Positions 16,015-25,318 are shown, counted from the stretch's first letter. The stretch: DNA of 64,000 nucleotides from an uncultured Spirochaetaceae bacterium (GCA_944389015.1 CALXKS010000016.1:1-64000); one strand, 5' to 3'. Notes: a model not told the origin generated them from the sequence alone. Numbers and translations are program-made.

Positions 16015-17221
16015 AATCACTCCTCTCATTTATCTCTGGCTCAGAGAACATACCTCTGTCATCTGCGCCTATAAAATACCTGCCTGCATATTTCCAATGA
16101 GAAAGATCTGCATCGATTGCTTCCTGCCTGTATCCTTTCCGCATCCTTTCAACCACTGAATCGAATACAGGTACCCCGAATGCTCTGCTGTCTGAGCCGA
16201 TGCACATCGAAGCAGTCACAGAAGCAGCTTCCAGTGCTTCCTCCGGCCCGAAACCATTCATAACAGCGGCAAGGAAACCGGCAATGGCTGTATCGCCTGC
16301 ACCAGTCGTTGAGACTATATCGTCAACAAAGCACGGAGGCATAAGCAGTTCCCTGTTGCTCCATTTCACGACTGCATCTGAATCGAAGATATCTCCTCCA
16401 ATATTCATCAGCCTCTTCTTCCCTGCCGTTCTCAGATACAGTCCTTTCTTCCCGATCTTCAGGCATACAACTCCAGCCCCCATTCCGATAAGCATGTCCG
16501 CGACTTCAGGGAGCAAACCTATATCCAGGCTATCAATGGGATTCTTCTCGCCTGAAGCTGAAATCAGTCTTCTGTATTCCAGAGGCATCAGCATAAATAG
16601 TGTTTCCTCTATACTTGGAAGTATGAAATCCGTGTACGGCAATGCATTGGAGAGCGCTATCTTGCATTCTTCTGATGAATACCCAAGCCCTGAAGCCATG
16701 CACATATCAAGAGAAGTTGCTATGTGTTTCCCTTTTATGCGGGAAAGCATATCGGTCAGCCCCTTCCCGGAATCGGACCATAGCTGTCTCATTGTCGGAG
16801 GATAACCAAAATGGAAAAGGGAAATATCCTTGAGATCAGAATCCCTGATATCCGAAGAGGAGAATGTCTGCCCCGCTCCCCGGCGATGCAGGATGCTTCT
16901 ATCATGGCCTGGCAGGGATATCACAATCGAAGTCGTGGTTGGAACATGATCGCAGACTGCAAGAGAGACTTCCGCTCCCGATGCCTCCAGAATGGAACGT
17001 ATTATCCCGGATGCTTCATCATTTCCTGTTTTTCCAATCAGCCGGACAGGAATGCCCAGCTTGCTCATTGCTATGCCTGTATTGCCGACACAGCCTCCGG
17101 CAAAATATCTGATGCCATCAAGATCTATCTGCTTTCCTTCACCCAATGAAACCTGCATTCCAGAAGGGAAAACAGGGACGATATCCAGCACAACAGATCC
17201 TGCAACCAATGCTCTTCTCAT
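15995..17221 (-). CDS. PfkB family sugar kinase
   Basis: ATP-dependent carbohydrate kinase of 408 residues. The N-terminal GG signature region (YFAGGCVGNTGIAMSKLG) and the C-terminal catalytic segment STTGAGDTAIAGFL with its Asp base are intact. Members phosphorylate ribose, fructose, tagatose phosphate or 2-keto-3-deoxygluconate. It is longer than the usual 300-330 residues, with extra sequence around residues 190-260 and a tail after the GAGD region. It precedes and overlaps the aldolase gene, consistent with kinase then aldolase action on one sugar. Confidence 0.88.
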   Translation of the reverse strand: MRRALVAGSVVLDIVPVFPSGMQVSLGEGKQIDLDGIRYFAGGCVGNTGIAMSKLGIPVRLIGKTGNDEASGIIRSILEASGAEVSLAVCDHVPTTTSIVISLPGHDRSILHRRGAGQTFSSSDIRDSDLKDISLFHFGYPPTMRQLWSDSGKGLTDMLSRIKGKHIATSLDMCMASGLGYSSEECKIALSNALPYTDFILPSIEETLFMLMPLEYRRLISASGEKNPIDSLDIGLLPEVADMLIGMGAGVVCLKIGKKGLYLRTAGKKRLMNIGGDIFDSDAVVKWSNRELLMPPCFVDDIVSTTGAGDTAIAGFLAAVMNGFGPEEALEAASVTASMCIGSDSRAFGVPVFDSVVERMRKGYRQEAIDADLSHWKYAGRYFIGADDRGMFSEPEINERSDYVYNYK

Positions 17222-17264
17222 TCCTCATTCCATTGAGGAATGATCATCTGGAAGGTCGTTTATA

Positions 17265-17966
17265 TCAGATGCGGGGTGGCTTATAAACAAAACGGGCTAT
17301 GCCGATCCATCCTTCTTTCATAGCTCTCTCAAGAACACCTATATTCTGCATTTTTGCGTTCTCGATATTGCTTCTCAGCGCTTTAATTGCCGTATTGCTG
17401 TCACCTTTCTCGATGGAATCAAGGATAAGAGCATGCTCATTGAAAGCCTTCTGCTCTTCCTGTGCTACGGAGAACGTATTGATTCTGCGCATCTGTTTCT
17501 CTAGCTTTGCATAAAACTGGATAAGCCTTCTGTTTCCTGAAAGAAGCGCAAGAGATGAATGTATTGCGGTATCATATTCCAGTGCTTTGAGAATATCACC
17601 TTGCGCAATGCATTCATCAAGCTTGGAGTTGCTCTCCCTCAGTGAATCCATATCCTTTCCAGATACGCCATTCTGCATCGTAAGCATCAGCATAGCAATT
17701 TCAACAGACTCTCTCGCATCATAAAGATCGATCATATCTTCCTTTGTTATGCCTGCAACACAGAATTTATGCCCTTTCTTCTCAATGAGCCCATCTTCTG
17801 ACAATCGTGCGATAGCTTCACGTATCGGGGTTCTGCTGATTCCTATTTCACGGCTTAGGGTAAAATCAGAGACCGTAGCTCCAGGAGAGAGACTGAATCG
17901 TACAATGCGATCAAGAATCAGATTATATGCCGTCTCCACTAGATTAACGGACTGTTCTTTACCCAT
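17265..17966 (-). CDS. GntR family regulator (FadR/FCD subfamily)
   Basis: DNA-binding transcription factor of 233 residues. Winged helix-turn-helix at the N-terminus (SDFTLSREIGISRTPIREAIARLSEDGLIEK), then an all-helical FCD effector domain (DLYDARESVEIAMLML ... EHALILDSIEKGD). FCD regulators usually bind sugar acids or organic acids. AAAGGAGATGG precedes the ATG. It is the first gene of the sugar operon that runs to 10030; a promoter and a perfect palindrome lie upstream, which suggests it represses its own operon. Confidence 0.92.
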   Translation of the reverse strand: MGKEQSVNLVETAYNLILDRIVRFSLSPGATVSDFTLSREIGISRTPIREAIARLSEDGLIEKKGHKFCVAGITKEDMIDLYDARESVEIAMLMLTMQNGVSGKDMDSLRESNSKLDECIAQGDILKALEYDTAIHSSLALLSGNRRLIQFYAKLEKQMRRINTFSVAQEEQKAFNEHALILDSIEKGDSNTAIKALRSNIENAKMQNIGVLERAMKEGWIGIARFVYKPPRI

Positions 17967-18067
17967 ACCATCTCCTTTCCAGCAGCATCGTTATGCTATT
18001 CTATCACGACTTTTCCAGATAATCATTCCTCCTTTTCAATTTTGAAGACAGATTTTGTATTCAAAAA

Positions 18068-18079
18068 GTGTATACACTT
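18068..18079. promoter_or_regulatory. Candidate GntR operator
   Basis: Perfect palindrome AGTGTATACACT. A GTATAC core is common in FCD-type GntR operators. It lies about 17 bases downstream of the -10 box on the minus strand, a place suited to autorepression of the gntR-led sugar operon. Confidence 0.6.
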
Positions 18080-18095
18080 CATGTCTACAACAGTG

Positions 18096-18123
18096 ATGAT
18101 AACACGGAAAATGTGCTTGTCAA
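18096..18123 (-). promoter_or_regulatory. Sigma70-type promoter of the gntR sugar operon
   Basis: On the minus strand TTGACA (18123-18118), a 16-base spacer and TATCAT (18101-18096). The transcription start would fall near 18090, about 120 bases before the gntR start codon. Confidence 0.65.
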
Positions 18124-18272
18124 CAATAAAATCCGATAAAATGATTTTGTCAAAAGTTATGAACAATAAACTCTGCAGATCTCTGATCATACTCCATATA
18201 GAATCTGCAGTAGAAAGAAAAACAGAATAATTCAAGCATCCTCAGAGAAGAAAAAAGACAACATGAGAGCAA

Positions 18273-19031
18273 TTATATAATCGATTTCATAAGCTCAAGG
18301 GCTTTCTGTTTATCCCCATCAACTGTCTCATAGGATATATCGCCGTCATATCCCATTGATTCAAGGATTGAGAGACCGCTTGCTGTATAGTCAGAGAAAC
18401 CATCAGCAGGGAGGGCTCTGTCTTTTTCCGCGATATGAACATGCTTTATCAGAGGAAGGACTTCTTCCAGGATTGCAGGGTTCTCCCCGTTGTTCTGCAT
18501 ATGCAGAAGATCTGCCATCAGAGAGAATGCTGGGTGGGATACATCAGTGACAAGCCGGCTGCCCTCTTCCACCGTATTTATGATATTGCATTCCCCGGAT
18601 GACAGCGGTTCAATAAGAATCGTGATCCCATTGTCCTCAGCCATTGGAGCAATGATAGTCCTTATCAAAGCGACAAGCATATCATAAGCTTCCTCACATG
18701 ACAAACTGCCAGGGTATGTCCTGGCTTTACCGCTTCCGAAGACTATATGCTTCACTCCTAGGCGGGATGCCCGTGGAAGCATACGGGAAAGGTAATCGAT
18801 GATAGGCTTCCTGCCTGAATAGAGAGAAAGACTTCCTGGAAACAGATTGCACATGACAGGAGCGGTGAACCATGAGGAGAGCGAGATGATATCACTCTCC
18901 TCAGCACTCTCAAGCGCAATGAGCGGAAGCTCTGCGTAGTCATAACCCGATGCGATGACATCCTTGATAAGAGGGATATCAAAAGTGAAGATCGGTGTTG
19001 TCGCGAAGCCTGTGCAGAATCCGTATCTCAC
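18273..19031 (-). CDS. Sugar phosphate isomerase/epimerase family TIM barrel
   Basis: A 252-residue protein of the xylose-isomerase-like/AP endonuclease 2 fold. Marks: HIVFGSGKARTYPG, ITILIEPLSSGECNIINT with the metal-binding Glu, LMADLLHMQNNGE with Asp and His, HVHIAEKDRALPADG and a final SYETVDGD. These fit a divalent-metal isomerase or epimerase for a sugar, polyol or keto acid such as IolE/IolI or hydroxypyruvate isomerase types. Start is GTG overlapping the upstream stop by four bases (GTGA). Last gene of the LacI-Tct operon, next to two Gfo/Idh/MocA dehydrogenases, which often act with such isomerases. Confidence 0.85.
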   Translation of the reverse strand: MRYGFCTGFATTPIFTFDIPLIKDVIASGYDYAELPLIALESAEESDIISLSSWFTAPVMCNLFPGSLSLYSGRKPIIDYLSRMLPRASRLGVKHIVFGSGKARTYPGSLSCEEAYDMLVALIRTIIAPMAEDNGITILIEPLSSGECNIINTVEEGSRLVTDVSHPAFSLMADLLHMQNNGENPAILEEVLPLIKHVHIAEKDRALPADGFSDYTASGLSILESMGYDGDISYETVDGDKQKALELMKSII

Positions 19032-20074
19032 AGCTTTACAGTCTTACCTTCACGGGCACTTCTGTATACAGCCTCGATAACCTCGACAGCCTTTCTTGCC
19101 TCTCTGCCCGTAATCGCAGGATCCCTTCCTGTGTTCAGCGCATCAATGATATCGGCGAATTCACTGGCATGACCATGGAAACCGATTGCCTTCGGATCCC
19201 CTGCGCCACCACCGGTGGAAGTGAAATCCGCATATTTTGCCCTGATCTCAGCATCTTCTGGACGTTCATCCTTGAACTGCCAGAACTTCAGGCTTTCCTC
19301 TTCGATTACCGCAGACCCCTCACTGCCACAGATCTCTATACGCTTCAGGAATCCGGGGTATGCAGCTGTGGATCCTTCGATTATCCCTATTGCTCCGTTC
19401 TTGAAAGAGATCACGGCACCGGCTGTATCCTCAACTTCGATTCTCTCATGGGCAAGAGTCGCTGTGCGCGATGAGATATCAGCTACATCGCCGCCGAACC
19501 ACCTCAGAAGATCGATAGCATGGATCCCCTGGTTCATAAGCGCACCGCCTCCATCCATCTTCCATGTCCCATGCCAGCTGATATCATCATAATAGGACTG
19601 TGTACGGAACCATTTGATCTGGGCATCGATGAGAGTAATCCTGCCGAATCGACCCTCATCTATGGCCTTTCTGACAAGCCTTGGAGCGTCATGGAATCTG
19701 GACTGGAAGACGCATGAAAGCATCACGCTGTTCTCATCTGCGGCTTTTATCAGCTGGTCGCAGCGTTCGGTGGTGATCTCAAGAGGCTTCTCGATTATCA
19801 CAGCCTTCTTCTTTGCCCTGATGGCCGCAAGCGCAGGCTCAAGATGCGCTCCGGAGGGAGTCGTTATAGTGACGATATCAATATCAGGATCGGACAGGAA
19901 GCCCTCGATATCATGATAGCTCCTGATACCATGGATGGAGGCAAACTCATCAGAGCGTGAGCCATTGAGATCATAGCAGGCAATGAGCTTTGCATTATCA
20001 AGCGACCCGATTGCCATTGCATGGGTCTTCGCTATTCCCCCCGTTCCTATAATCCCGAATCCATACTGCTTCAT
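19028..20074 (-). CDS. Gfo/Idh/MocA family oxidoreductase
   Basis: NAD(P)-dependent sugar or inositol-type dehydrogenase of 348 residues. Rossmann start YGFGIIGTGGIAKTHAMAIG, then TITTPSGAHLEPALAAI and the catalytic-loop motif IIEKPLEI (E-K-P). GGGALMNQGIHAIDLLRWFGG carries the conserved D-x-x-x-H-like active-site region. A GGAGGAAGATA ribosome site precedes ATG. It touches the previous dehydrogenase gene by one base and overlaps the isomerase gene by four bases, so the three are co-translated. The substrate is unknown. Confidence 0.92.
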   Translation of the reverse strand: MKQYGFGIIGTGGIAKTHAMAIGSLDNAKLIACYDLNGSRSDEFASIHGIRSYHDIEGFLSDPDIDIVTITTPSGAHLEPALAAIRAKKKAVIIEKPLEITTERCDQLIKAADENSVMLSCVFQSRFHDAPRLVRKAIDEGRFGRITLIDAQIKWFRTQSYYDDISWHGTWKMDGGGALMNQGIHAIDLLRWFGGDVADISSRTATLAHERIEVEDTAGAVISFKNGAIGIIEGSTAAYPGFLKRIEICGSEGSAVIEEESLKFWQFKDERPEDAEIRAKYADFTSTGGGAGDPKAIGFHGHASEFADIIDALNTGRDPAITGREARKAVEVIEAVYRSAREGKTVKL

Positions 20075-21162
20075 TATCTTCCTCCTAATAACTCTGCTTT
20101 GCTGTCAGCTTCTATCGCAAGCCTCATGCTCTCAAGGACATGATCCTCATCCATAGCATTGTCCGTACCATTGAGGCAGTCAAGGATGAATGCCCCGAAG
20201 AACGGGAAGCCGACCTTGCCGGTAACCTGCTCATGGTACTCACCGGTACCATCGACGATGAAGACATGGTCCCCAAGTTTATCAGAAGCAACATTGATGT
20301 ACTTCCTTATCTCAATCGTACCCCTCGTTCCGATGATGAAGACCCGGCCATCGCCCCATGCCCCAAGACCATCTGGAGTGAACCAGTCCACCCTGACAAA
20401 GCAGGAAGCCCCACTCTCAGTCTCGATCACTGCCTCTCCGAAATCCTGGAATCCCGGATGATTCTTCGCGGCTATATTCCCTTTGGCGCTGTATCGCACA
20501 GATGCTGTCCTGGAGCCTGTATAGGACAGGATCTGCTCAAACTGATGCGATCCGATATCGACAAGGATACCACCATTCTTCTCAGGATCAAAGAACCAGC
20601 CAGGGCGTGTCGACGGATTGAGACGGTGCGGAGCCATGATGTTTATGGCAACGACATCCCCTATCCGTCCTTCCTTTATCAGCTTTTCGGCATATACTGC
20701 CCCTTCGACATGGACACGCTCTCCGAAATAGATCATATACTTCTTACCCGTACGTTCACAGGTCTTCCGTACATTCCCGATCTCATCGAGCGTAAGCATA
20801 CCTGGCTTATCAGCAAAGAAATGCTTTCCTCTCTCCATAGCCTCAATGCCAAGAGGAGCACGCTTATCGGGTCTGATCGCGCTGGCAATCAGCTGGATGG
20901 AATCATCGGACAGAATCTCCTCCCTGTCCATGATCCTCACACCCGGATAACGCTTCTCGAAACTCTCGGCCTTCTCACTGTCACTATCATATACACCGAC
21001 GAGCTCAGCTCCAGCCTCGATCAGACCATTGGTCATGGCGAATATATGCCCATGATCAAGCCCGATCACAGAAAAGCGGAACTCCCCCGGCCCCACAGCT
21101 TTCACCGCGGTTCCGGAGAATACCGGTGCATAGTTCATTCCATCCATCTTATCAGTCGGCAA
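20074..21162 (-). CDS. Gfo/Idh/MocA family oxidoreductase (second)
   Basis: Second dehydrogenase of this family in the operon, 362 residues, clearly diverged from its neighbour. Rossmann start FRFSVIGLDHGHIFAMTNG with an unusual G-L-D-H-G nucleotide loop, and HFFADKPGMLTLDE in which the usual E-K-P is D-K-P. GGILVDIGSHQFEQILSYTG is the active-site helix. TTG at 21162 is the chosen start because AAGGGGAAGAG lies upstream; ATG at 21147 or 21138 is possible. It overlaps tctA by 11 bases. Two such enzymes plus an isomerase suggest oxidation, epimerisation and re-reduction of one compound. Confidence 0.87.
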   Translation of the reverse strand: MPTDKMDGMNYAPVFSGTAVKAVGPGEFRFSVIGLDHGHIFAMTNGLIEAGAELVGVYDSDSEKAESFEKRYPGVRIMDREEILSDDSIQLIASAIRPDKRAPLGIEAMERGKHFFADKPGMLTLDEIGNVRKTCERTGKKYMIYFGERVHVEGAVYAEKLIKEGRIGDVVAINIMAPHRLNPSTRPGWFFDPEKNGGILVDIGSHQFEQILSYTGSRTASVRYSAKGNIAAKNHPGFQDFGEAVIETESGASCFVRVDWFTPDGLGAWGDGRVFIIGTRGTIEIRKYINVASDKLGDHVFIVDGTGEYHEQVTGKVGFPFFGAFILDCLNGTDNAMDEDHVLESMRLAIEADSKAELLGGR

Positions 21163-22654
21163 TTCTCTTCCCCTTTAAGAACTTAAACACACCAAGCTGC
21201 GCAAGGATCATGCAGATGATGAGGATAAGGAAGAATATGCAGATCGGACGTGTAAAGAGCGGAACGAATGATCCATCAGAGAGCTTCAGGGCTCTTCTGA
21301 GATTGGAATCAAGCATAGGTCCGAGGATCACACCGAGAAGGAACGGAGCTGCAGGGAACTTAAGAGAAGTCAGTACAACTCCCAGCAGTCCGAATACGAA
21401 CATGACCTTCACATCGAAAAGGTTGTAATTGATAAGATACGAACCGATCACGCAGAGCACATAGACAATCGGCATGAGGTACTTCTTATTCACCCCGAGG
21501 ATGCGGACAGTAGCCTTCGAGAGTATGAGAGCTATGACCCACATCGTAAACGATGCAAGCGCAAGGTAGATGCAGACATTGTACAGGAACTCCGGAGACT
21601 CAGTCATAAGAAGCGGACCTGGTCTATAGCCATGCATCAGGAATGCTGCAAGAAGAACAGCAGCAGGGGCAGATCCTGGCACAGCCAGTGAGAGAACAGG
21701 GATTATAGCTCCGCCGATACATGCATTGTTTGCAGTCTCAACAGCTATGACTCCATGAGGATTTCCCTTTCCGAACTGATCCTTCTCCTCATTCGGCGAG
21801 AGGCTCTTCGTTGACCAGTAAGAGAGCCATCCTGCAGTATCCTCACCAACTCCTGGGATGATACCGACACCGACACCGATACATGCGCCGCGGATAACCG
21901 TTCCGATCCACTTTCCGATAAGCTTGAAGCCATTCTTCACTTCGAATTTCGAAGCTCTTGTGATCTCCTCATCAAGCTGTCTCTTGAATACCCTCACGAT
22001 CTCAGGGAAACCGAAGAGTCCGATCATGACAGGGATAAGCTGTATACCTGACATCAGATTCACATTCCCATAGCTGAAACGTGGAATCGTATCAACGGTA
22101 TCGAGGCCTATCATTGCGACTATAAGGCCGAGAATACCGCTTATCCACCCCTTGATAGGTTCAGCCTGCGCTGTAATCGTACCGCAGATAAGGATTCCGA
22201 ATATCGAGAGGAGGAAGAACTCCCAGCTTGTGAACTTAAGCGCGAGTGATGTGAGAAGCGGGGTAAGGGTAAGAACGAATACCACGCTCAGCAGCGTACC
22301 TATGCAGCTGCATGTTGTTGCCAGGAAGATCGCAAGTCCGCCCTTTCCCTGGATTGCCATCGGATGGCCATCAAGGGCGGTTGCAGCAGATGCCGGGGTT
22401 CCCGGGATGTTCAGAAGAATTGCAGACTGGCAGCCTCCTGAGATTGACCCTACATAGATCGACAGAAGCGAAAGGATAGCAGTCTGCGTCGGGAAGTTAT
22501 ATGTGAGGCCTGTCAGAAGCGCTATAGCCATTGTTGCGGAAAGACCGGGGAGGACTCCCATCACAAGACCTACAAGCGTCGACAGGAACATTACAACCAG
22601 ATTGAACGGCTGAAGTGCCGTCATAAAGGCAGTGCCTATATATTCAAAAGCCAT
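21152..22654 (-). CDS. tctA: Tripartite tricarboxylate transporter, large membrane subunit
   Basis: Inner-membrane protein of 500 residues with about twelve spans, the channel-forming subunit of a Tct-type secondary importer. Two inverted halves show the family G-x-x-P-G-L/I motifs: VMGVLPGLSATMAIALL near the start and GVGIIPGVGEDTAGWLSYW in the middle. SAILLNIPGTPASAATALDG is a further hallmark. AAGGAGG precedes ATG. It lies between tctB and a dehydrogenase gene. Ligand is an organic anion by family; this operon's sugar-type enzymes point to a sugar acid, by inference. Confidence 0.93.
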   Translation of the reverse strand: MAFEYIGTAFMTALQPFNLVVMFLSTLVGLVMGVLPGLSATMAIALLTGLTYNFPTQTAILSLLSIYVGSISGGCQSAILLNIPGTPASAATALDGHPMAIQGKGGLAIFLATTCSCIGTLLSVVFVLTLTPLLTSLALKFTSWEFFLLSIFGILICGTITAQAEPIKGWISGILGLIVAMIGLDTVDTIPRFSYGNVNLMSGIQLIPVMIGLFGFPEIVRVFKRQLDEEITRASKFEVKNGFKLIGKWIGTVIRGACIGVGVGIIPGVGEDTAGWLSYWSTKSLSPNEEKDQFGKGNPHGVIAVETANNACIGGAIIPVLSLAVPGSAPAAVLLAAFLMHGYRPGPLLMTESPEFLYNVCIYLALASFTMWVIALILSKATVRILGVNKKYLMPIVYVLCVIGSYLINYNLFDVKVMFVFGLLGVVLTSLKFPAAPFLLGVILGPMLDSNLRRALKLSDGSFVPLFTRPICIFFLILIICMILAQLGVFKFLKGKRIAD

Positions 22655-22669
22655 CAGACATCCTCCTTA

Positions 22670-23182
22670 TCATGGCAATGCAGCGTTGAAGCAGTACTGG
22701 AAGATAATGACAATAGCAACCACGCCAAGAACTGCGATTATGAGATTCTTCCACCACTTTCCAGACCGCAGGTAGCAGAATATAGCTGCAAGGAAGATTA
22801 TCGAAGCTGCCCAGAAAGGCAGGATTTCCATAAGAACATAGGTATATATACCCATGATGATCACAGCACCGATTGTGAATGCGATGTCCATGTTCTTCGA
22901 ATTCGCCTTGATCCATGATACGAACTCGCTCCACTGCATCTTCAGAACATCAGCCTTACCATGCCCTTCCCTTTTCAGGGTAGTGAACAGGAAGAGAATG
23001 CTGAAGAAGATCAATGCCGCACCGAGGATTGTCGGGATCAATCCAGGGGAAACAGAGAATTCCGTAATGAAATATGGTGCGCTGGCTGCACGGAGGTAGA
23101 TCCGGATGCCTTCTATCATGACATAGATACCTGCAATGATCAGCGCAAATGAGAATACCATCTCTTTTGTCTTGCTTTCCAT
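22670..23182 (-). CDS. tctB: Tripartite tricarboxylate transporter, small membrane subunit
   Basis: A 170-residue membrane protein with four predicted spans, starting VFSFALIIAGIYVMIEGI. Size and position between tctC and tctA identify it as the small subunit, which stabilises the large subunit. AAGG lies before the ATG. The upstream gap to tctC holds a stem-loop. Confidence 0.88.
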   Translation of the reverse strand: MESKTKEMVFSFALIIAGIYVMIEGIRIYLRAASAPYFITEFSVSPGLIPTILGAALIFFSILFLFTTLKREGHGKADVLKMQWSEFVSWIKANSKNMDIAFTIGAVIIMGIYTYVLMEILPFWAASIIFLAAIFCYLRSGKWWKNLIIAVLGVVAIVIIFQYCFNAALP

Positions 23183-23199
23183 ATATCTAACCTTATCCA

Positions 23200-23223
23200 G
23201 GAGTCCCCCGGAAGGAGGACTCC
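23200..23223 (-). promoter_or_regulatory. Intra-operon stem-loop after tctC
   Basis: A 7-bp inverted repeat, GGAGTCC ... GGACTCC with a 10-base loop, lies between the stop of tctC and the start of tctB. No T run. It matches in position the stem-loops after the other two complete binding-protein genes. Confidence 0.6.
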
Positions 23224-23233
23224 ATATTCATGA

Positions 23234-24244
23234 CTACAGTCTCTCGATACCGAACTCTGCTGGATCGATAGGAGCTGCACCTGCATCATAGAGAATGTAG
23301 CAGGCCTTCGATGCGAATTCCTCAAGGTAAGCCTGGCTGTCAGCTCTGCCGACAGGTGTCACATCAAAGCTTCTGGATTCACAGAAATCGAGGAATGCCT
23401 GATCCTGGACGGCAAGCTCGAACGCATGATCAAGCTTCTGGAGGGATGCTTCATCAAGCCCCTTCGGGATGAGGATAGCTGTTACCTCGCCCATCGGAAG
23501 AAGATCGGAAACCTCAGGATAGAATTCCTTGATTGATGGAATCGTGATTCCCTCAGCAATTGTGATAGGCTCATCGGACAGTGTGCAGAGCGCCTTCACA
23601 TCTCCGGAGATGATTGCATCTTTGTACTCAGCGAGAAGCTGCGGACAGAAATCGACTTCGCCGGAAAGAGTTGCTGTGAAAGCCGGCCCACCACCTGCGT
23701 ATGTGATGTGCTTGTAATCCACACCTGCAGCCTTCTTTATGATCTCCGCTCCGAAATGGCCACCGGATCCGATGCCAGCTGTTCCAGCTGTGATCTGTCC
23801 GGGATTCGCTCTCATTGCCTCGATGAGATCGGTGATTGTGTTATACGGGGAGTCCTTAGGAACAACGACTACATTCGGTGCATATGTTGCAACCCATACA
23901 TCCCAGTCGCGGAATGTCTTATCGGTATATCCGTTGATTGGCAGTGTTACAAATGAGAGCATACCATTTGCAAGAAGCGAATAGCCATCGACCTTTGCAT
24001 TCTGGACATTGAGTGTTCCAGCGCTACCGCCAGCTCCAGCTGTATTGACGATATTGATCGTAACACCAAGATCCTTGCCCATAGCGTTGGCAAGAGCTCT
24101 TGCTGTCAGGTCGGTTGTACCGCCTGCTCCATACGGAACAGTCATGTTGATGTTCTTGTTCGGGTACTCCTGCTGTCCCTGGGCGAATACCGCAGTTGTG
24201 ACAAGAGCGAGAACAAGCAGAATTGACAATGCTTTCTTCATCAT
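23234..24244 (-). CDS. tctC: Tripartite tricarboxylate transporter, substrate-binding protein
   Basis: Periplasmic binding protein of 336 residues (Bug/TctC family). Signal peptide MMKKALSILLVLALVTTAVFA ends near QGQQ. Family marks are INMTVPYGAGGTTDLTARAL, VVVPKDSPYNTITDLIEA, GTAGIGSGGHFGAEI and GEVDFCPQLLAEYKDAI. The start overlaps the lacI stop as ATGA with GGAGG just before; the second ATG at 24241 is equally possible. In this family the ligand is usually a carboxylate held by two loops around the PYGAGG segment. Confidence 0.93.
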   Translation of the reverse strand: MMKKALSILLVLALVTTAVFAQGQQEYPNKNINMTVPYGAGGTTDLTARALANAMGKDLGVTINIVNTAGAGGSAGTLNVQNAKVDGYSLLANGMLSFVTLPINGYTDKTFRDWDVWVATYAPNVVVVPKDSPYNTITDLIEAMRANPGQITAGTAGIGSGGHFGAEIIKKAAGVDYKHITYAGGGPAFTATLSGEVDFCPQLLAEYKDAIISGDVKALCTLSDEPITIAEGITIPSIKEFYPEVSDLLPMGEVTAILIPKGLDEASLQKLDHAFELAVQDQAFLDFCESRSFDVTPVGRADSQAYLEEFASKACYILYDAGAAPIDPAEFGIERL

Positions 24245-25260
24245 CTTTCCTCCTTCTGTATTTTCCTGACTGACGATCCTTCTACGAGGACGCAGTCCTG
24301 GATTACCCTGTTAGGCTCCGGAGAGCCATTCCTTATGAGCTCAAGGAGAAGAGCTGCGGCTTTTCTGCCAAGCTCAAGCTCCTCCATGTCCAGATGGGCA
24401 AAATCATTGTTGCCGGTATTGGCCCACTCTGGAGAGCCGATGAGCATCACGGAGATATCCTTCCCTATCGACAGCCCTTTTTCCCTGAACGCATTCACGC
24501 CACCCTTGGCCTGTATATTGAAACCGAAGAAGACGGCGGTAGCATCGGGATGCTCATCAAGAGCCTGCACTGTTATCCTGAAGCCTGCCTCGGGAGAGAA
24601 ATCCGCGTAATATGGATAGATCTCAGAATCAGGGGATGAGGCAGCCCTGAGGCCGGTTTCCCTGGCATCGAGATCCGCGATCCCCGATTTCCATCCGATG
24701 TATATGATCTTCCTATGACCGCATTCCCGCAGGTACTCACCGCCGGAGAATCCACAGCCATAGTTATCCGTCGTAACCCAGTGATATCCCTCCATTCCCT
24801 CAAGGGGCCTGTCAACGACGACCATATTGATGCCTACATCACGGACTATCCTGGTATTCTCCGCACCCTTCACCGTCGGAGTGATTATTATCCCATCGAC
24901 ACGCTGGGAAAGAAGACGATGGATTATATCCTTCTCCCTTGCTGGATCATCGAATGTGTCGCAGATTATGAGATCGTAGCCATATCTGACAAAGACATCC
25001 TCTGCGGCAAGACAGATCCTTGTAAAGAACTGATTCTCAAACTGTGGAATAAGGATGCCGATAAGCTTTCTGTCCATCCCTTTCAGCGATGATGCGCCAT
25101 TGCACTTTATGTAATGCAGCTCAGAAGCCGCTTCGAGAACCTTTTTCCTCAGTTCATCGCTGATATACCGTCCCTTCCTGTCATTGAGCACATAGCTGAC
25201 AGTACCGATAGTCGTACCGGCTTTCTCTGCTACATCTTTCAGCGTCACGAAACGGGACAT
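24241..25260 (-). CDS. LacI family transcriptional regulator
   Basis: Repressor of 339 residues. The helix-turn-helix VTLKDVAEKAGTTIGTVSYV is at the N-terminus, followed by the hinge helix region and a periplasmic-binding-like effector domain (IGILIPQFENQFFTRI onward). ATG 25260 is chosen because GGAGGTCCTG stands just before it; a longer frame lacks a site. It is the first gene of the operon with tctCBA, two dehydrogenases and the isomerase. Two GCAAACGTTTGC-type palindromes upstream are its likely operators, implying autoregulation and control of the whole operon. Confidence 0.93.
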   Translation of the reverse strand: MSRFVTLKDVAEKAGTTIGTVSYVLNDRKGRYISDELRKKVLEAASELHYIKCNGASSLKGMDRKLIGILIPQFENQFFTRICLAAEDVFVRYGYDLIICDTFDDPAREKDIIHRLLSQRVDGIIITPTVKGAENTRIVRDVGINMVVVDRPLEGMEGYHWVTTDNYGCGFSGGEYLRECGHRKIIYIGWKSGIADLDARETGLRAASSPDSEIYPYYADFSPEAGFRITVQALDEHPDATAVFFGFNIQAKGGVNAFREKGLSIGKDISVMLIGSPEWANTGNNDFAHLDMEELELGRKAAALLLELIRNGSPEPNRVIQDCVLVEGSSVRKIQKEER

Positions 25261-25279
25261 CAGGACCTCCACGGAATAG

Positions 25280-25291
25280 GCAAACGTTTGC
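25280..25291. promoter_or_regulatory. Candidate LacI operator 1
   Basis: Perfect palindrome GCAAACGTTTGC with the central CG typical of LacI-family operators, 20 bases before the lacI start codon. Confidence 0.75.
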
Positions 25292-25318
25292 ATACCGGTG
25301 AAGATAACTCTTTGATAT

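Larger units (their letters stand above)
17967..18272. other. Regulatory intergenic region, 306 bp, AT-rich
   Basis: No coding capacity that I credit. It holds the promoter and palindrome for the GntR operon, listed separately, and possibly a second TTGACA about 30 bases further upstream on the minus strand. The gene at 18273-19031 ends at the other side without a clear terminator hairpin. Confidence 0.7.

Noticed and set aside
20140-21186. Open frame of 348 codons on the plus strand opposite the second Gfo/Idh/MocA gene
   Set aside because: It lies fully antisense to a clear dehydrogenase gene in a compact operon, has no ribosome site and no recognisable domain; it follows from codon bias of the real gene.
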